Source of the DNA: Sphingobacterium chungjuense
GTDB lineage: Bacteria; Bacteroidota; Bacteroidia; Sphingobacteriales; Sphingobacteriaceae
Direction of reading: 5' to 3'
Assembly: GCF_011316935.1 (NCBI RefSeq)
Contig: NZ_WLYS01000001.1
Coordinates: 930,001-994,000, forward strand
DNA: 64,000 nt
The notes under the pieces were generated by a model, which did not search any database, was not told the DNA's origin, and worked only from the letters and a program-made list of their open reading frames with translations. Below are positions 19,142 through 27,496 of the stretch, one piece after another; the stretch's first letter is position 1; each line of letters opens with the position of its first letter. Both the position numbers and the translations under genes were made by a program.

Positions 19142-20695
19142 TTATTTCGGCGTGTAGGTCGCAAATGGAATAATCATTTCTTCTAATGAGATCCCGCCAT
19201 GTTGGAATGTACCATAGAAATGATTCACAAACTGATTGTAATTATTAGGGTATACAAAATAAGCGTCTTCTTTCGCAAAGGTGTATACCGAACTGATATT
19301 TAACTTCGGTAACTGCGCATCATGCGGGTTTTTGACCACAAATACATCTTTGTCCTGATAATTCAGGTTTTTGCCTTGTTTGTACCGCAGGTTGGTATTG
19401 GTGTTGCGGTCGCCCACTATTTTGCTTGGTTTTTTGACGCGGATAGTGCCATGATCTGTCGTTATAATGACGCGGACCTTGTGTTGCGCCAGCCACTTCA
19501 GCACATCTAGCCAAGGCGAGTGCTCAAACCAAGACAATGTCAACGAACGATAAGCGGCATCATCATTCGCCAGTTCGCGAATCATAGCCATATCAGTACG
19601 CGCATGCGATAGCATATCGACGAAATTGTACACCAATACGTTCAGGTCGTTATTCATCAGGTTGTTTAGATTTTCTAAAACATCCTTTCCTTGCTCGTGA
19701 GTCAATATCTTGGTATACGAATGCTTGATGTCTTTACGATATACTCGCTTGATTTGATCGGCCAAAAACACGTCTTCGTGCATGTTCTTTCCACCTTCGT
19801 CATTGTCATTTTGCCAGTGATCGGGAAAGCGGCGTTCCATTTCCAACGGTGTTAATCCACTAAAGATGGCGTTTCGCGCATATTGTGTCGCCGTTGGCAG
19901 AATGCTGTAATAGCTGTCTTCTTCTTCCAGTCGGAAATATTCGGTAATGATTTCGTTGATCACGCGCCACTGATCGTACCGCAGGTTGTCGATCAGGAAG
20001 AAAAAGGTCGGTCGATCCTCTTCCATGGTTGGGAAAACCTTTTTCTTAAAAATGTGATGGGATAGTGTCGGTCCGCTGCTCGGATCATTGATCCAACCCA
20101 AGTAATTATTCTCGATGTATTTGGCAAATAAAGCATTGGCTTCCGATTTTTGCATCGTCAGGATTTCATGCATGCCACTATCTTCCAATTTTTCAAGCGA
20201 TAGTTCCCAATACAACAGTTTCTTATACGCTTCGATCCATTGCTCATAATTTAGCGCATCATTCATGATAGTGCCTAGATTTCGGAAATCTTGCTGATAA
20301 GCCAATGACGTTTTTTCGCTAACTAATCTTCGGTTCTCTGTTAGCTTCTTTATCGTCAGTAATATCTGTTTAGGATTGACCGGTTTTATGAGGTAATCAT
20401 CGATTTTGGATCCAATAGCATCTTCCATCAAATGTTCCTCCTCGTTTTTGGTGACCAATACGGTAGGAATCGAGGCATTGACCGATTTTAGGATGCTCAG
20501 TGTTTCTAGTCCGGTAAGTCCCGGCATATTCTCGTCAAGAAAAACAAGATCGTACGGATCGCTTTTAAAGGCATCTACCGCATCGTAACCGTTATTTACG
20601 GTTTTGACTTTGTATCCTTTTTGTTCTAGTAATAATATGTGAGGCTTCAGAAATTCAATTTCATCGTCCGCCCAGAGTATACGTGTTTTCTGCAT
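19142..20695 (-). CDS. porX: PorX-type response regulator with PglZ domain
   Basis: A 517-residue two-domain protein. The receiver domain (residues 1-120) has the acidic pocket (WADDE), phospho-acceptor Asp54 in VFLDENMPG and the conserved Lys104 in LIKPVN. After a helical linker, a PglZ/alkaline-phosphatase-superfamily domain (about residues 200-510) shows the metal-site segments FFLIDNLRYDQW, YNFVDMLSHARTDM and IITTDHGT. This architecture is that of PorX, which controls type IX secretion gene expression in P. gingivalis and relatives and hydrolyses oligonucleotides. It implies that the organism has a T9SS, although no other T9SS gene is in the window. Confidence 0.92.
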   Translation of the reverse strand: MQKTRILWADDEIEFLKPHILLLEQKGYKVKTVNNGYDAVDAFKSDPYDLVFLDENMPGLTGLETLSILKSVNASIPTVLVTKNEEEHLMEDAIGSKIDDYLIKPVNPKQILLTIKKLTENRRLVSEKTSLAYQQDFRNLGTIMNDALNYEQWIEAYKKLLYWELSLEKLEDSGMHEILTMQKSEANALFAKYIENNYLGWINDPSSGPTLSHHIFKKKVFPTMEEDRPTFFFLIDNLRYDQWRVINEIITEYFRLEEEDSYYSILPTATQYARNAIFSGLTPLEMERRFPDHWQNDNDEGGKNMHEDVFLADQIKRVYRKDIKHSYTKILTHEQGKDVLENLNNLMNNDLNVLVYNFVDMLSHARTDMAMIRELANDDAAYRSLTLSWFEHSPWLDVLKWLAQHKVRVIITTDHGTIRVKKPSKIVGDRNTNTNLRYKQGKNLNYQDKDVFVVKNPHDAQLPKLNISSVYTFAKEDAYFVYPNNYNQFVNHFYGTFQHGGISLEEMIIPFATYTPK

Positions 20696-20710
20696 GTGTG
20701 TTGCCTTAGG

Positions 20711-20755
20711 AAATCATTCAGTTCAACAACTGAAGTTTAAAAATGATTTGAACTG
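20711..20755. promoter_or_regulatory. Nested inverted repeats between porX and the HD-domain gene
   Basis: The divergent porX/HD gene spacer holds a perfect 7-4-7 inverted repeat, ttcagtt-caac-aactgaa (20717-20734). A second longer pairing overlaps it: aaatcatt at 20711 with aatgattt at 20742, continuing as cagttca with tgaactg. It starts 16 nt upstream of the porX start codon, so it lies in the porX leader or promoter. It may be an operator or an mRNA structure; the binding factor is unknown. Confidence 0.4.
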
Positions 20756-20838
20756 TGAAGATAAGGGGAAGAAAACCATCCTGTGCCTCTGCAATCAAAT
20801 CGTTGTGCTTTTTTAACAAGAATTAACGCATATCTGTG

Positions 20839-20846
20839 TATCTTTG
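20839..20846 (+). promoter_or_regulatory. Possible Bacteroidota -7 element upstream of the HD gene
   Basis: TATCTTTG matches the TAnnTTTG consensus of the primary Bacteroidota sigma factor, 77 nt before the TTG start of the HD-domain gene. No good -33 TTTG is found 19 nt upstream, so the call is weak. Confidence 0.4.
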
Positions 20847-20922
20847 CCGTTATATTCGAGCAGTATTACGCTTAAAAGTAAGGCAAAAAGGCTAGATTAT
20901 TGTATTAATAGACTATAAAGTA

Positions 20923-22152
20923 TTGAATAAGAAAAAAATAATTAATGATCCGGTGTATGGTTTTGTAACCATTCCATCTGCTTTCATTTACGATCTTATT
21001 CAGCATCCTTTTTTTCAGAGGTTGCGGTACATCAAGCAAGGCAGTATGAGCCATCTGGTGTATCCTGGCGCTTTGCATACGCGTTTTCAACATGCGATCG
21101 GTGCCATGCACTTAATGAGTCTGGCCATTAGTACCTTACGTAACAAAGACGTTGAAATATCGGAAGAAGAAGAAGAAGCGGCACTGGCAGCGATTCTTTT
21201 ACATGATATTGGGCATGGCCCATTTTCCCATTCTTTAGAGCAAACCATAATCGAAGGCGTATCGCATGAGATGATATCCTCCGTATTGATGCAACGGCTC
21301 AACGAAGCATTTCACGGAAAGTTGGATTTAGCCATTTGTATTTTTAACAATAAATATAATCGTCCATTTTTACATCAGTTGGTATCCAGTCAGCTAGATA
21401 CCGATCGGATGGATTACCTTAATCGCGACAGCTTTTTTACAGGTGTTTCCGAAGGTGTCATTTCATTTGATCGCATCATCAAAATGCTCTACGTGGTGGA
21501 TGAGCAGTTGGTCATTGAGCAGAAAGGCATATATTCTGTCGAGAATTTTTTGATCGCGCGAAGGCTGATGTATTGGCAGGTATACTTACATAAGACCGTG
21601 GTAGCTGCCGAGCAAATGTTGCTACAAGCGCTGCGACGCGCGAAAGTGTTAGCGCAAGAAGGTGTTGGTTTATTTGCTAGTCCGGCGCTGGTTCATTTTT
21701 TACATCAGCGGATTACGAAAGATAATTTTCTGAGTGATCACTCTCATCTTTCGTGGTTTACTCGTTTGGATGATACCGATATTATGTCGGCGATCAAGGC
21801 CTGGAGTACGCATGAAGACAAAATTTTGCGCATACTCTGTTCTAAATTGATGAATAGAGAGCTGTTCCGTACCGAGATGCGTAGCGGAGCCGTGACTGCG
21901 ACTGAGTTTCAAGAATTGCAAAAGCGTACGCAAGCCACTTTTGAATTGCAAGATCATGAGGTAGATTATTTTGTTTACGCGCAGACTATTCAAAATAGTG
22001 CCTACGATCCTACTCAGAATAATATAAACGTATTGGCGAAAGACGGTACATTACTGGATATAACGGCTGCATCAGACTTGTCAAATCTAGACGCTTTGTC
22101 GAAAATCGTGGTCAAGCATGCAGTCATCTACCCAAAAGAAATTTTTAATTAA
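20923..22152 (+). CDS. HD-domain phosphohydrolase
   Basis: A 409-residue HD-superfamily metal-dependent phosphohydrolase. The metal-binding set is visible: His in YPGALHTRFQHAIG, the HD pair in LLHDIGHGPFSHS, and Asp in LDTDRMDYLNRDS. Such proteins often resemble dNTPases (SAMHD1-like), but the substrate here is not known. The start is a TTG at 20923: the in-frame sequence upstream reaches a stop without any ATG, and the first in-frame ATG lies beyond the conserved N-terminus (NDPVYGFVTIP). It heads a plus-strand run into lpxD (18 nt spacing). Confidence 0.85.
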   Translation: MNKKKIINDPVYGFVTIPSAFIYDLIQHPFFQRLRYIKQGSMSHLVYPGALHTRFQHAIGAMHLMSLAISTLRNKDVEISEEEEEAALAAILLHDIGHGPFSHSLEQTIIEGVSHEMISSVLMQRLNEAFHGKLDLAICIFNNKYNRPFLHQLVSSQLDTDRMDYLNRDSFFTGVSEGVISFDRIIKMLYVVDEQLVIEQKGIYSVENFLIARRLMYWQVYLHKTVVAAEQMLLQALRRAKVLAQEGVGLFASPALVHFLHQRITKDNFLSDHSHLSWFTRLDDTDIMSAIKAWSTHEDKILRILCSKLMNRELFRTEMRSGAVTATEFQELQKRTQATFELQDHEVDYFVYAQTIQNSAYDPTQNNINVLAKDGTLLDITAASDLSNLDALSKIVVKHAVIYPKEIFN

Positions 22153-22170
22153 AAGAGTCCTTTAAACGCG

Positions 22171-23205
22171 ATGAAATTTTCAGCTCAACAAATTGCTACA
22201 TTATTGCAGGGCACAATAGAAGGGAATACCGAAGTGGCGGTATCTCGCCTATCGAAGATTGAAGAAGGCGATGCCGAAAGCTTGTCATTTCTTTCTAACC
22301 CGAAATATGAGCAACATCTTTACGATAGTAAAGCGGCGATCGTCATCATTAATGAGTCTCAAGTGTTGGATCCGCAACGTACGGTAAATCCGACTTTGAT
22401 TCGTGTAAAGGATGCTTATCAAGCTTTTGCCGAGTTATTGAAGATCTATGAGCAAATGCGTTTCGATAGATCGGGGCGAGAAGAATACAGTTTTGTGCAC
22501 GATTCCGCTCAGCTTGGAGAAGGACACTATGTTGGCGCTTTCGCTTATATCGGCTCGCAAACAGTATTAGGTGCCAATGTCAAGATCTATCCACAAGTAT
22601 ATATCGGCGATAATGTACGCATTGGAGATAATTGTACGATATATCCAGGAGCTAAGATCTACCATGATTGTGTATTGGGAAATAATGTAACAGTACATGC
22701 AGGATCTGTGGTTGGGAGCGATGGTTTTGGTTTTGCACCACAAGAAGATGGATCATACAAGAAGATCCCGCAAATCGGAAACGTGGTGATAGAAGATGGC
22801 GTTGAAATCGGAAGTAATACAACGGTGGATCGCGCAACACTAGGACAAACGGTATTGCGCCGTGGTGTCAAATTGGATAATCTGGTACAAATCGCGCATA
22901 ACGTGGAAGTCGGCGAAAATACAGTGGTGGCTGCACAAACTGGAATATCCGGTAGTACTAAGATCGGAGAAAACGTAATTCTTGGTGGGCAAGTAGGTGT
23001 GGTAGGTCATATCTCTATAGCCAAGGGCACGCAAGTACAGGCGCAATCAGGTATAAATAAGTCGATTAACGAAGAAGATAAAAAATGGGCTGGTTCGCCG
23101 GCATTTCCTTATCAAGGGGAACTCAGATCACAAGTGCTTTACGCCAAATTACCTGAGTTAGAGAAGAGAATTGCCGAACTCGAGAGACGTCTCCGAGACA
23201 AATAA
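22171..23205 (+). CDS. lpxD: UDP-3-O-(3-hydroxyacyl)glucosamine N-acyltransferase LpxD
   Basis: Third enzyme of lipid A synthesis: transfers a 3-hydroxyacyl chain from ACP to the 2-amino group of UDP-3-O-acylglucosamine in the cytosol. The 344 residues contain the N-terminal uridine-binding domain (about residues 1-100, with SLSFLSNPKYEQ) followed by a left-handed beta-helix of hexapeptide repeats (about 105-310). The catalytic-His region is QIAHNVEVGENTVV, and the family signature EIGSNTTVDRATLG is intact. First of three consecutive lipid A genes. Confidence 0.96.
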   Translation: MKFSAQQIATLLQGTIEGNTEVAVSRLSKIEEGDAESLSFLSNPKYEQHLYDSKAAIVIINESQVLDPQRTVNPTLIRVKDAYQAFAELLKIYEQMRFDRSGREEYSFVHDSAQLGEGHYVGAFAYIGSQTVLGANVKIYPQVYIGDNVRIGDNCTIYPGAKIYHDCVLGNNVTVHAGSVVGSDGFGFAPQEDGSYKKIPQIGNVVIEDGVEIGSNTTVDRATLGQTVLRRGVKLDNLVQIAHNVEVGENTVVAAQTGISGSTKIGENVILGGQVGVVGHISIAKGTQVQAQSGINKSINEEDKKWAGSPAFPYQGELRSQVLYAKLPELEKRIAELERRLRDK

Positions 23206-23238
23206 TAGCTACATTTAATACATACTTGAGTCAATATA

Positions 23239-24642
23239 ATGCTAGATATGAATGTAAAACAGAGAACTATCAAGTCCGACGTGAAGATTTCCGGTGTAGG
23301 ACTACACACCGGACATCACGTAAATATATGTATCAAACCTGCACCAGAAAATCACTGGTACAAATTCCAACGTGTAGATCTAGAAGACAAGCCGTTGATA
23401 CATGTGGATGCAGACAATGTAACAGACACTTCACGAGGCACCACGATTGCGCAAAATGGCGGATCGGTGAGTACCATAGAGCATTTAATGTCTGCATTAG
23501 TCGGGCTGCAGCTGGACAACATCTTGATTGAGATTGATGGACCTGAAGTGCCCATTTTGGATGGTAGCGCAGACATTTACGTCGCTAAGCTACGCGAGGT
23601 TGGTTTTGTAGATCAAGAAGCCGATCGCGAATATTTTGAAGTAAGTAGCAACATCCATTATAACGAACCGGAGCGAAAAGTGGAAATCGTGGCCATGCCA
23701 TTGGATGGCTATCGATTAACCTGTATGATCGATTTCAATTCGCCTGTGCTTGGTAGTCAGCACGCATCTATCAGCCATATTTCGGAGTTTGAAAAAGAGA
23801 TTGCCTCTTCCAGAACATTCTGTTTCCTACACGAGTTGGAGATGCTCGTACAGCAAAATCTAGTAAAAGGTGGCGATTTGTCCAATGCGATCGTTATAGT
23901 TGATAAAGAGATTGAAGAAAATGAGCTCATCAAGCTAGAGCACGTCTTCAACAAAAAAGTAGAAGTAGCTAGCGAAGGCATTTTAAACAATGTGCAACTA
24001 CGCCACTTGAATGAGCCAGCTCGCCACAAATTACTCGATATGATTGGTGATTTGGCACTTGTTGGCCGACCGATCAAAGGGCACATTATGGCGGCGCGCC
24101 CTGGTCATGCGGCCAATGTGGCGTTTGCAAAGCGTATTAAGGCTCAAATGAAAAAAGAGCGTTCGCGCAAAAATGTTAAAGTCTATGATTTAAACATGAC
24201 TCCGGTATACGATACCGTACAAATCATGAAAATATTGCCACATCGTCAACCATTCTTGATGATCGACAAGGTTTTAGAGCTATCTGAGCAACACGTAGTC
24301 GGCTTGAAGAATGTAACGATGAACGAAGATCTGTTTATGGGACATTTCCCAGGTTCTCCGTTATTTCCTGGCGTATTGCAGATTGAAGCAATGGCACAAA
24401 CGGGTGGTATTTTGGTGCTCAATACAGTGCCTGATCCAGAAAACTGGTTGACACTGTTCTTGAAAATAGAAAATGCCAAGTTCAAAAACCCAGTTCGCCC
24501 GGGCGATACAGTGATATTTACCTGTGAGTTGCTAGAGCCGATACGTCGCGGCATTGCGCGCATGAAAGGAGTTGGGATGGTCGGCGAAAAGATAGCGAGC
24601 GAAGCGGAATTGATGGCGCAAATCGTTCGAGTAAAAGAATAA
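23239..24642 (+). CDS. lpxC-fabZ: Bifunctional LpxC-FabZ: UDP-3-O-acyl-GlcNAc deacetylase / 3-hydroxyacyl-ACP dehydratase
   Basis: A fusion of two enzymes that compete for the same precursor pool. Residues about 5-310 are LpxC: the zinc histidine in STIEHLMSALVGLQLDN and the C-terminal zinc/acid motif in ARHKLLDMIGDLAL. Residues about 320-467 are FabZ, a hotdog dehydratase, with LPHRQPFLMIDKV and the active-site His/Glu segment GHFPGSPLFPGVLQIEAMAQ. LpxC commits to lipid A while FabZ feeds fatty acid elongation, so fusion fixes their ratio. The fusion is well known in Bacteroidota. Start ATG 23239; an ATG at 23248 is an alternative. Confidence 0.96.
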   Translation: MLDMNVKQRTIKSDVKISGVGLHTGHHVNICIKPAPENHWYKFQRVDLEDKPLIHVDADNVTDTSRGTTIAQNGGSVSTIEHLMSALVGLQLDNILIEIDGPEVPILDGSADIYVAKLREVGFVDQEADREYFEVSSNIHYNEPERKVEIVAMPLDGYRLTCMIDFNSPVLGSQHASISHISEFEKEIASSRTFCFLHELEMLVQQNLVKGGDLSNAIVIVDKEIEENELIKLEHVFNKKVEVASEGILNNVQLRHLNEPARHKLLDMIGDLALVGRPIKGHIMAARPGHAANVAFAKRIKAQMKKERSRKNVKVYDLNMTPVYDTVQIMKILPHRQPFLMIDKVLELSEQHVVGLKNVTMNEDLFMGHFPGSPLFPGVLQIEAMAQTGGILVLNTVPDPENWLTLFLKIENAKFKNPVRPGDTVIFTCELLEPIRRGIARMKGVGMVGEKIASEAELMAQIVRVKE

Positions 24643-24649
24643 ATTAAGC

Positions 24650-25447
24650 ATGATGATACAACCATTATCATATATACACCCCGAAGCGCAAATAGCGCAC
24701 AACGTGGTGATCGAACCTTTCTCTACCATACATAAAGACGTGGTGATTGGAGAAGGAACTTGGATCGGCTCTAATGTGACGATCATGGATGGCGCGCGCA
24801 TTGGAAAGAATTGCCGCATCTTCCCAGGAGCTATTATCTCCGGTGAACCCCAAGATTTGAAGTTTGAGGGCGAAGTGACTACAGCAGAAATCGGCGATAA
24901 TACCACGATTCGTGAATGTGTCACCATCAACAGAGGTACGAAAGATCGTTACCGTACGGTGATTGGCAAGAATTGTTTGATTCAAGCTTATAGCCACATC
25001 GCGCACGATTGCTTTGTGGGAGATAATTGTATTTTCTCTAATTCAAGCACACTCGCCGGGCACATTACTGTTGGCGATTACGTGGTATTGGCAGGAATGG
25101 TTGCTGTGCATCAATTCTGTAAAATAGGATCACACGCTTTCGTGACCGGCGGTACGCTGGTACGTAAAGATGTACCTCCGTATATCAAAGCGGCACGCGA
25201 GCCAATCGCGTATGCCGGAATTAACTCTGTGGGTTTGCGTCGTCGTGGTTACACGAATGAGCAAATCAATGAAATTCAGAATATCTACCGTGTGCTTTTT
25301 GTAAAGCACAGTAACTTAGGTAAAGCCCTAGATATTGTAGAAACTGAATTTGAAGCGACAGAGCTTCGAGATGAAATCATCGGATTCGTTCGTGCTTCAA
25401 ACCGTGGCGTGGTCAAAGGTTTTGGCCAAGGACGCGCTAGTCTGTAG
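24650..25447 (+). CDS. lpxA: UDP-N-acetylglucosamine O-acyltransferase LpxA
   Basis: First enzyme of lipid A synthesis, acylating the 3-OH of UDP-GlcNAc from 3-hydroxyacyl-ACP. It has 265 residues, normal length, with hexapeptide repeats from residue 5 to about 185. The catalytic base is the His in VVLAGMVAVHQFCKIG, with the family's GGTLVRKDVPPYIKA and a helical C-terminal domain. The gene starts 7 nt after lpxC-fabZ. ATG 24650 is followed immediately by a second ATG at 24653. Confidence 0.96.
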   Translation: MMIQPLSYIHPEAQIAHNVVIEPFSTIHKDVVIGEGTWIGSNVTIMDGARIGKNCRIFPGAIISGEPQDLKFEGEVTTAEIGDNTTIRECVTINRGTKDRYRTVIGKNCLIQAYSHIAHDCFVGDNCIFSNSSTLAGHITVGDYVVLAGMVAVHQFCKIGSHAFVTGGTLVRKDVPPYIKAAREPIAYAGINSVGLRRRGYTNEQINEIQNIYRVLFVKHSNLGKALDIVETEFEATELRDEIIGFVRASNRGVVKGFGQGRASL

Positions 25448-25471
25448 CAGCAAAGCACTAATTGCACGGAC

Positions 25472-26104
25472 TTGAAGATCACGCTGCACAATATAGGAAG
25501 AAGGTATAACCGAGAGTGGATATTTAGACACCTCAGTTATACCTTTTCTGCTGGAAAAAGCTACGCGATTCTAGGACCAAATGGTTCTGGAAAATCGACC
25601 TTGATTAAGGTGCTGACAGGTAGTTTGTCGGCCAGTGAAGGCACAATACAATACGAACGAACTCCAGCGAATACATGCTTGGTAGATGATGTATACAATC
25701 ATCTTACCATGGCAGCGCCTTATATGGAGCTGATCGAAGAGTTCACCTTATCGGAGTTGATCGACTTCCACTTCAAACACAAAAATTACTTGGCGGGATA
25801 CGACAAAGAATCGCTATTGCAATTATCGCAATTAGAGACTGCCAGAGACAAGCATATCAAACACTTTTCTTCGGGGATGAAGCAACGCCTCAAGTTGGTG
25901 TTGGCCTGCTGTTCGGCCAGCGATTTAGTTTTTTTGGATGAACCGACCAGCAACTTGGATGTACAGGGCGAAAACTGGTATCTAGATCTTGTGAAGCAGA
26001 CCATCGGTTCAGAGAGAATCTTGATTGTTGGCTCTAATCAGCCTAAAGAATACGATTTTTGTGACGAACATCTCCATATCCAAGACTACAAGCTTTTTAA
26101 ATAA
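25472..26104 (+). CDS. ABC transporter ATP-binding protein, short form
   Basis: A 210-residue ABC ATPase with Walker A (GPNGSGKSTLI, near residue 34), an ABC signature reduced to FSSGMKQRLKL, and Walker B (DLVFLDEPTSNLD). It begins with TTG (TTGAAGATCACG); there is no ATG near the conserved N-terminus. No permease gene is next to it. Its place between lpxA and efp suggests co-transcription with envelope genes, but its role is not deducible from sequence. Confidence 0.82.
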   Translation: MKITLHNIGRRYNREWIFRHLSYTFSAGKSYAILGPNGSGKSTLIKVLTGSLSASEGTIQYERTPANTCLVDDVYNHLTMAAPYMELIEEFTLSELIDFHFKHKNYLAGYDKESLLQLSQLETARDKHIKHFSSGMKQRLKLVLACCSASDLVFLDEPTSNLDVQGENWYLDLVKQTIGSERILIVGSNQPKEYDFCDEHLHIQDYKLFK

Positions 26105-26125
26105 CCGCGGATTTTTCTATTTTTG
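26095..26125 (+). promoter_or_regulatory. Likely promoter of efp
   Basis: The -7 element TATTTTTG (26118-26125) fits TAnnTTTG exactly, and a T-rich TTTT stands in the -33 position 19 nt upstream (26095-26098). Transcription would start about 10-15 nt before the efp ATG. Confidence 0.5.
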
Positions 26126-26145
26126 AGTCCGAAATAAAAACTATT

Positions 26146-26706
26146 ATGGCTAAAGCATCAGACGTAAAATCTGGAAATATATTGCGTTTCAACGGAGAGT
26201 TGGTAAGCGTAGACGAATTTTTACACCGTACACCAGGCAATTTAAGAGCATTTTATCAAGCTAAAATGCGCAATTTGAAGACTGGTAAATTGGTAGAATA
26301 CCGCTTCAGAACTGACGAGGAGGTAGAGATTGCACGCGTAGAAACGAATGACTATCAATACCTGTACGATGATGGCGATTTCTTCGTGATCATGGACAAT
26401 GATAGTTACGAGCAATTCAATGTGCCAAAAGATCTTTTTGGAGGCAGTGCGCGTTTCTTGAAAGAAGGTATGAATGTTATTGTAGCTTTCGAAAGTGAAG
26501 AGCCGATTATGGCACATGCTCCAACTACGGTGGAGCTAGAAATAACGTACACCGAACCGGCTGTAAAAGGAGATACATCTACGAATGCATTGAAAAGTGC
26601 TACCGTGGAGACTGGTGTAGAGATTAGAGTACCTTTGTTTATCAACCAGGGTGATCGCGTAAAGGTCGATACCCGCACAGGAGATTATATTGAACGTGTA
26701 AAATAA
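26146..26706 (+). CDS. efp: Translation elongation factor P, atypical loop tip
   Basis: A full-length EF-P (186 residues, three beta-barrel domains) that rescues ribosomes stalled at polyproline. Domain III ends with the signature VPLFINQGDRVKVDTRTGDYIERVK region, matching canonical EF-P. The domain I loop that reaches the peptidyl-transferase centre reads HRTPGNLRAF. Aligned on the flanking PG and AF, the usual modified Lys or Arg is replaced by Asn32, and the loop is two residues longer before PG than in E. coli. It is the last gene before a strong terminator. Confidence 0.95.
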   Translation: MAKASDVKSGNILRFNGELVSVDEFLHRTPGNLRAFYQAKMRNLKTGKLVEYRFRTDEEVEIARVETNDYQYLYDDGDFFVIMDNDSYEQFNVPKDLFGGSARFLKEGMNVIVAFESEEPIMAHAPTTVELEITYTEPAVKGDTSTNALKSATVETGVEIRVPLFINQGDRVKVDTRTGDYIERVK

Positions 26707-26735
26707 TTTATACGAGTTTACTATTCTGTAAATAG

Positions 26736-26777
26736 CACAAACGCGGCCTCTGGTAATCTCCAAAGGCCGCGTTTGTG
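26736..26777 (+). terminator. Rho-independent terminator after efp
   Basis: Perfect 14-bp inverted repeat (cacaaacgcggcct / aggccgcgtttgtg) with a 14-nt loop, 29 nt after the efp stop. The T tract is poor, so termination efficiency is uncertain. Confidence 0.75.
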
Positions 26778-26830
26778 ATTAAAGATAGGATGTCGCCAAA
26801 CCATTGCGGCAGCATCAAAACAACAACTGG

Positions 26831-27415
26831 ATGAAAAACATGACGAAAGACGAACTGAGAGCCAGCTTTAAAAACAGGCGTCTGGCACTTTTGCCAGCAG
26901 AAAGGCAGTTGTTGGATGATCAGTTGCTCGACGGGTTGAAACGTTTGGATCTCTCTGCAGTTAGGTATGTACATATTTATCTGCCTATTGCAAAGTGGAA
27001 GGAGTACGATACGATGCCATTCATTCATTGGCTGCGCCAATATCATCCTGAAATACATATCATTGTTTCGGTCTCTGAGTTGCAGCATGGAACTTTAGAA
27101 CACTTTATCTGGAATACAGAATCGGTCGTGGAAAATGCTTGGGGAATCCCTGAGCTTATTGTACAGCCAAATACTCAGCGGGTAAATCCTACGGACATTG
27201 ATTTGGTGGTGATTCCTTTATTGGTTTGTGACCGCGAAGGAAATCGTATCGGTTACGGGAAAGGGTATTATGACCGTTTTCTACAAGCTTGTCGGCCGGA
27301 TGTACAAAAGGTTGGTATCTCGTATTTTGAGCCATTAGAAACGCTCATTCCAGCAGATCCTTGGGATGTACCTTTGGATAGGCTGATTACGCCAGCAGGA
27401 TTCATTGTTTTCTAA
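26831..27415 (+). CDS. 5-formyltetrahydrofolate cyclo-ligase
   Basis: ATP-dependent enzyme converting 5-formyl-THF to 5,10-methenyl-THF in one-carbon metabolism. The protein has about 194 residues. Family marks are the N-terminal KDELRASFKNRRLALLPAE and the C-terminal nucleotide/folate site DLVVIPLLVCDREGNRIGYGKGYYDRFL. The start is set at ATG 26831; ATG 26840 (MTKDELR) is equally credible. A TTG further upstream at 26804 is unlikely because the extra residues are not family-like. Confidence 0.92.
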   Translation: MKNMTKDELRASFKNRRLALLPAERQLLDDQLLDGLKRLDLSAVRYVHIYLPIAKWKEYDTMPFIHWLRQYHPEIHIIVSVSELQHGTLEHFIWNTESVVENAWGIPELIVQPNTQRVNPTDIDLVVIPLLVCDREGNRIGYGKGYYDRFLQACRPDVQKVGISYFEPLETLIPADPWDVPLDRLITPAGFIVF

Positions 27416-27438
27416 AATTTCTGCTGCTCTTGACATCA

Positions 27439-27475
27439 AAAAAGCGATCAAAACTCCGAGTCTTGATCGCTTTTT
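27439..27475. terminator. Bidirectional terminator between convergent genes
   Basis: Perfect 13-bp inverted repeat (aaaaagcgatcaa / ttgatcgcttttt) with an 11-nt loop, flanked by A and T runs. It separates the convergent cyclo-ligase (+) and isomerase-like gene (-) and can serve both strands. Confidence 0.88.
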
Positions 27476-27496
27476 CTAATTAGTTGCTAGAAGTGC

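Noticed and set aside
19130..19145. TAAATTTG (minus strand) between porX and tsaE
   Set aside because: Matches TAnnTTTG but overlaps the porX stop, would start transcription at the tsaE ATG, and the nearest TTTG upstream is at 21 nt instead of 19; probably chance.
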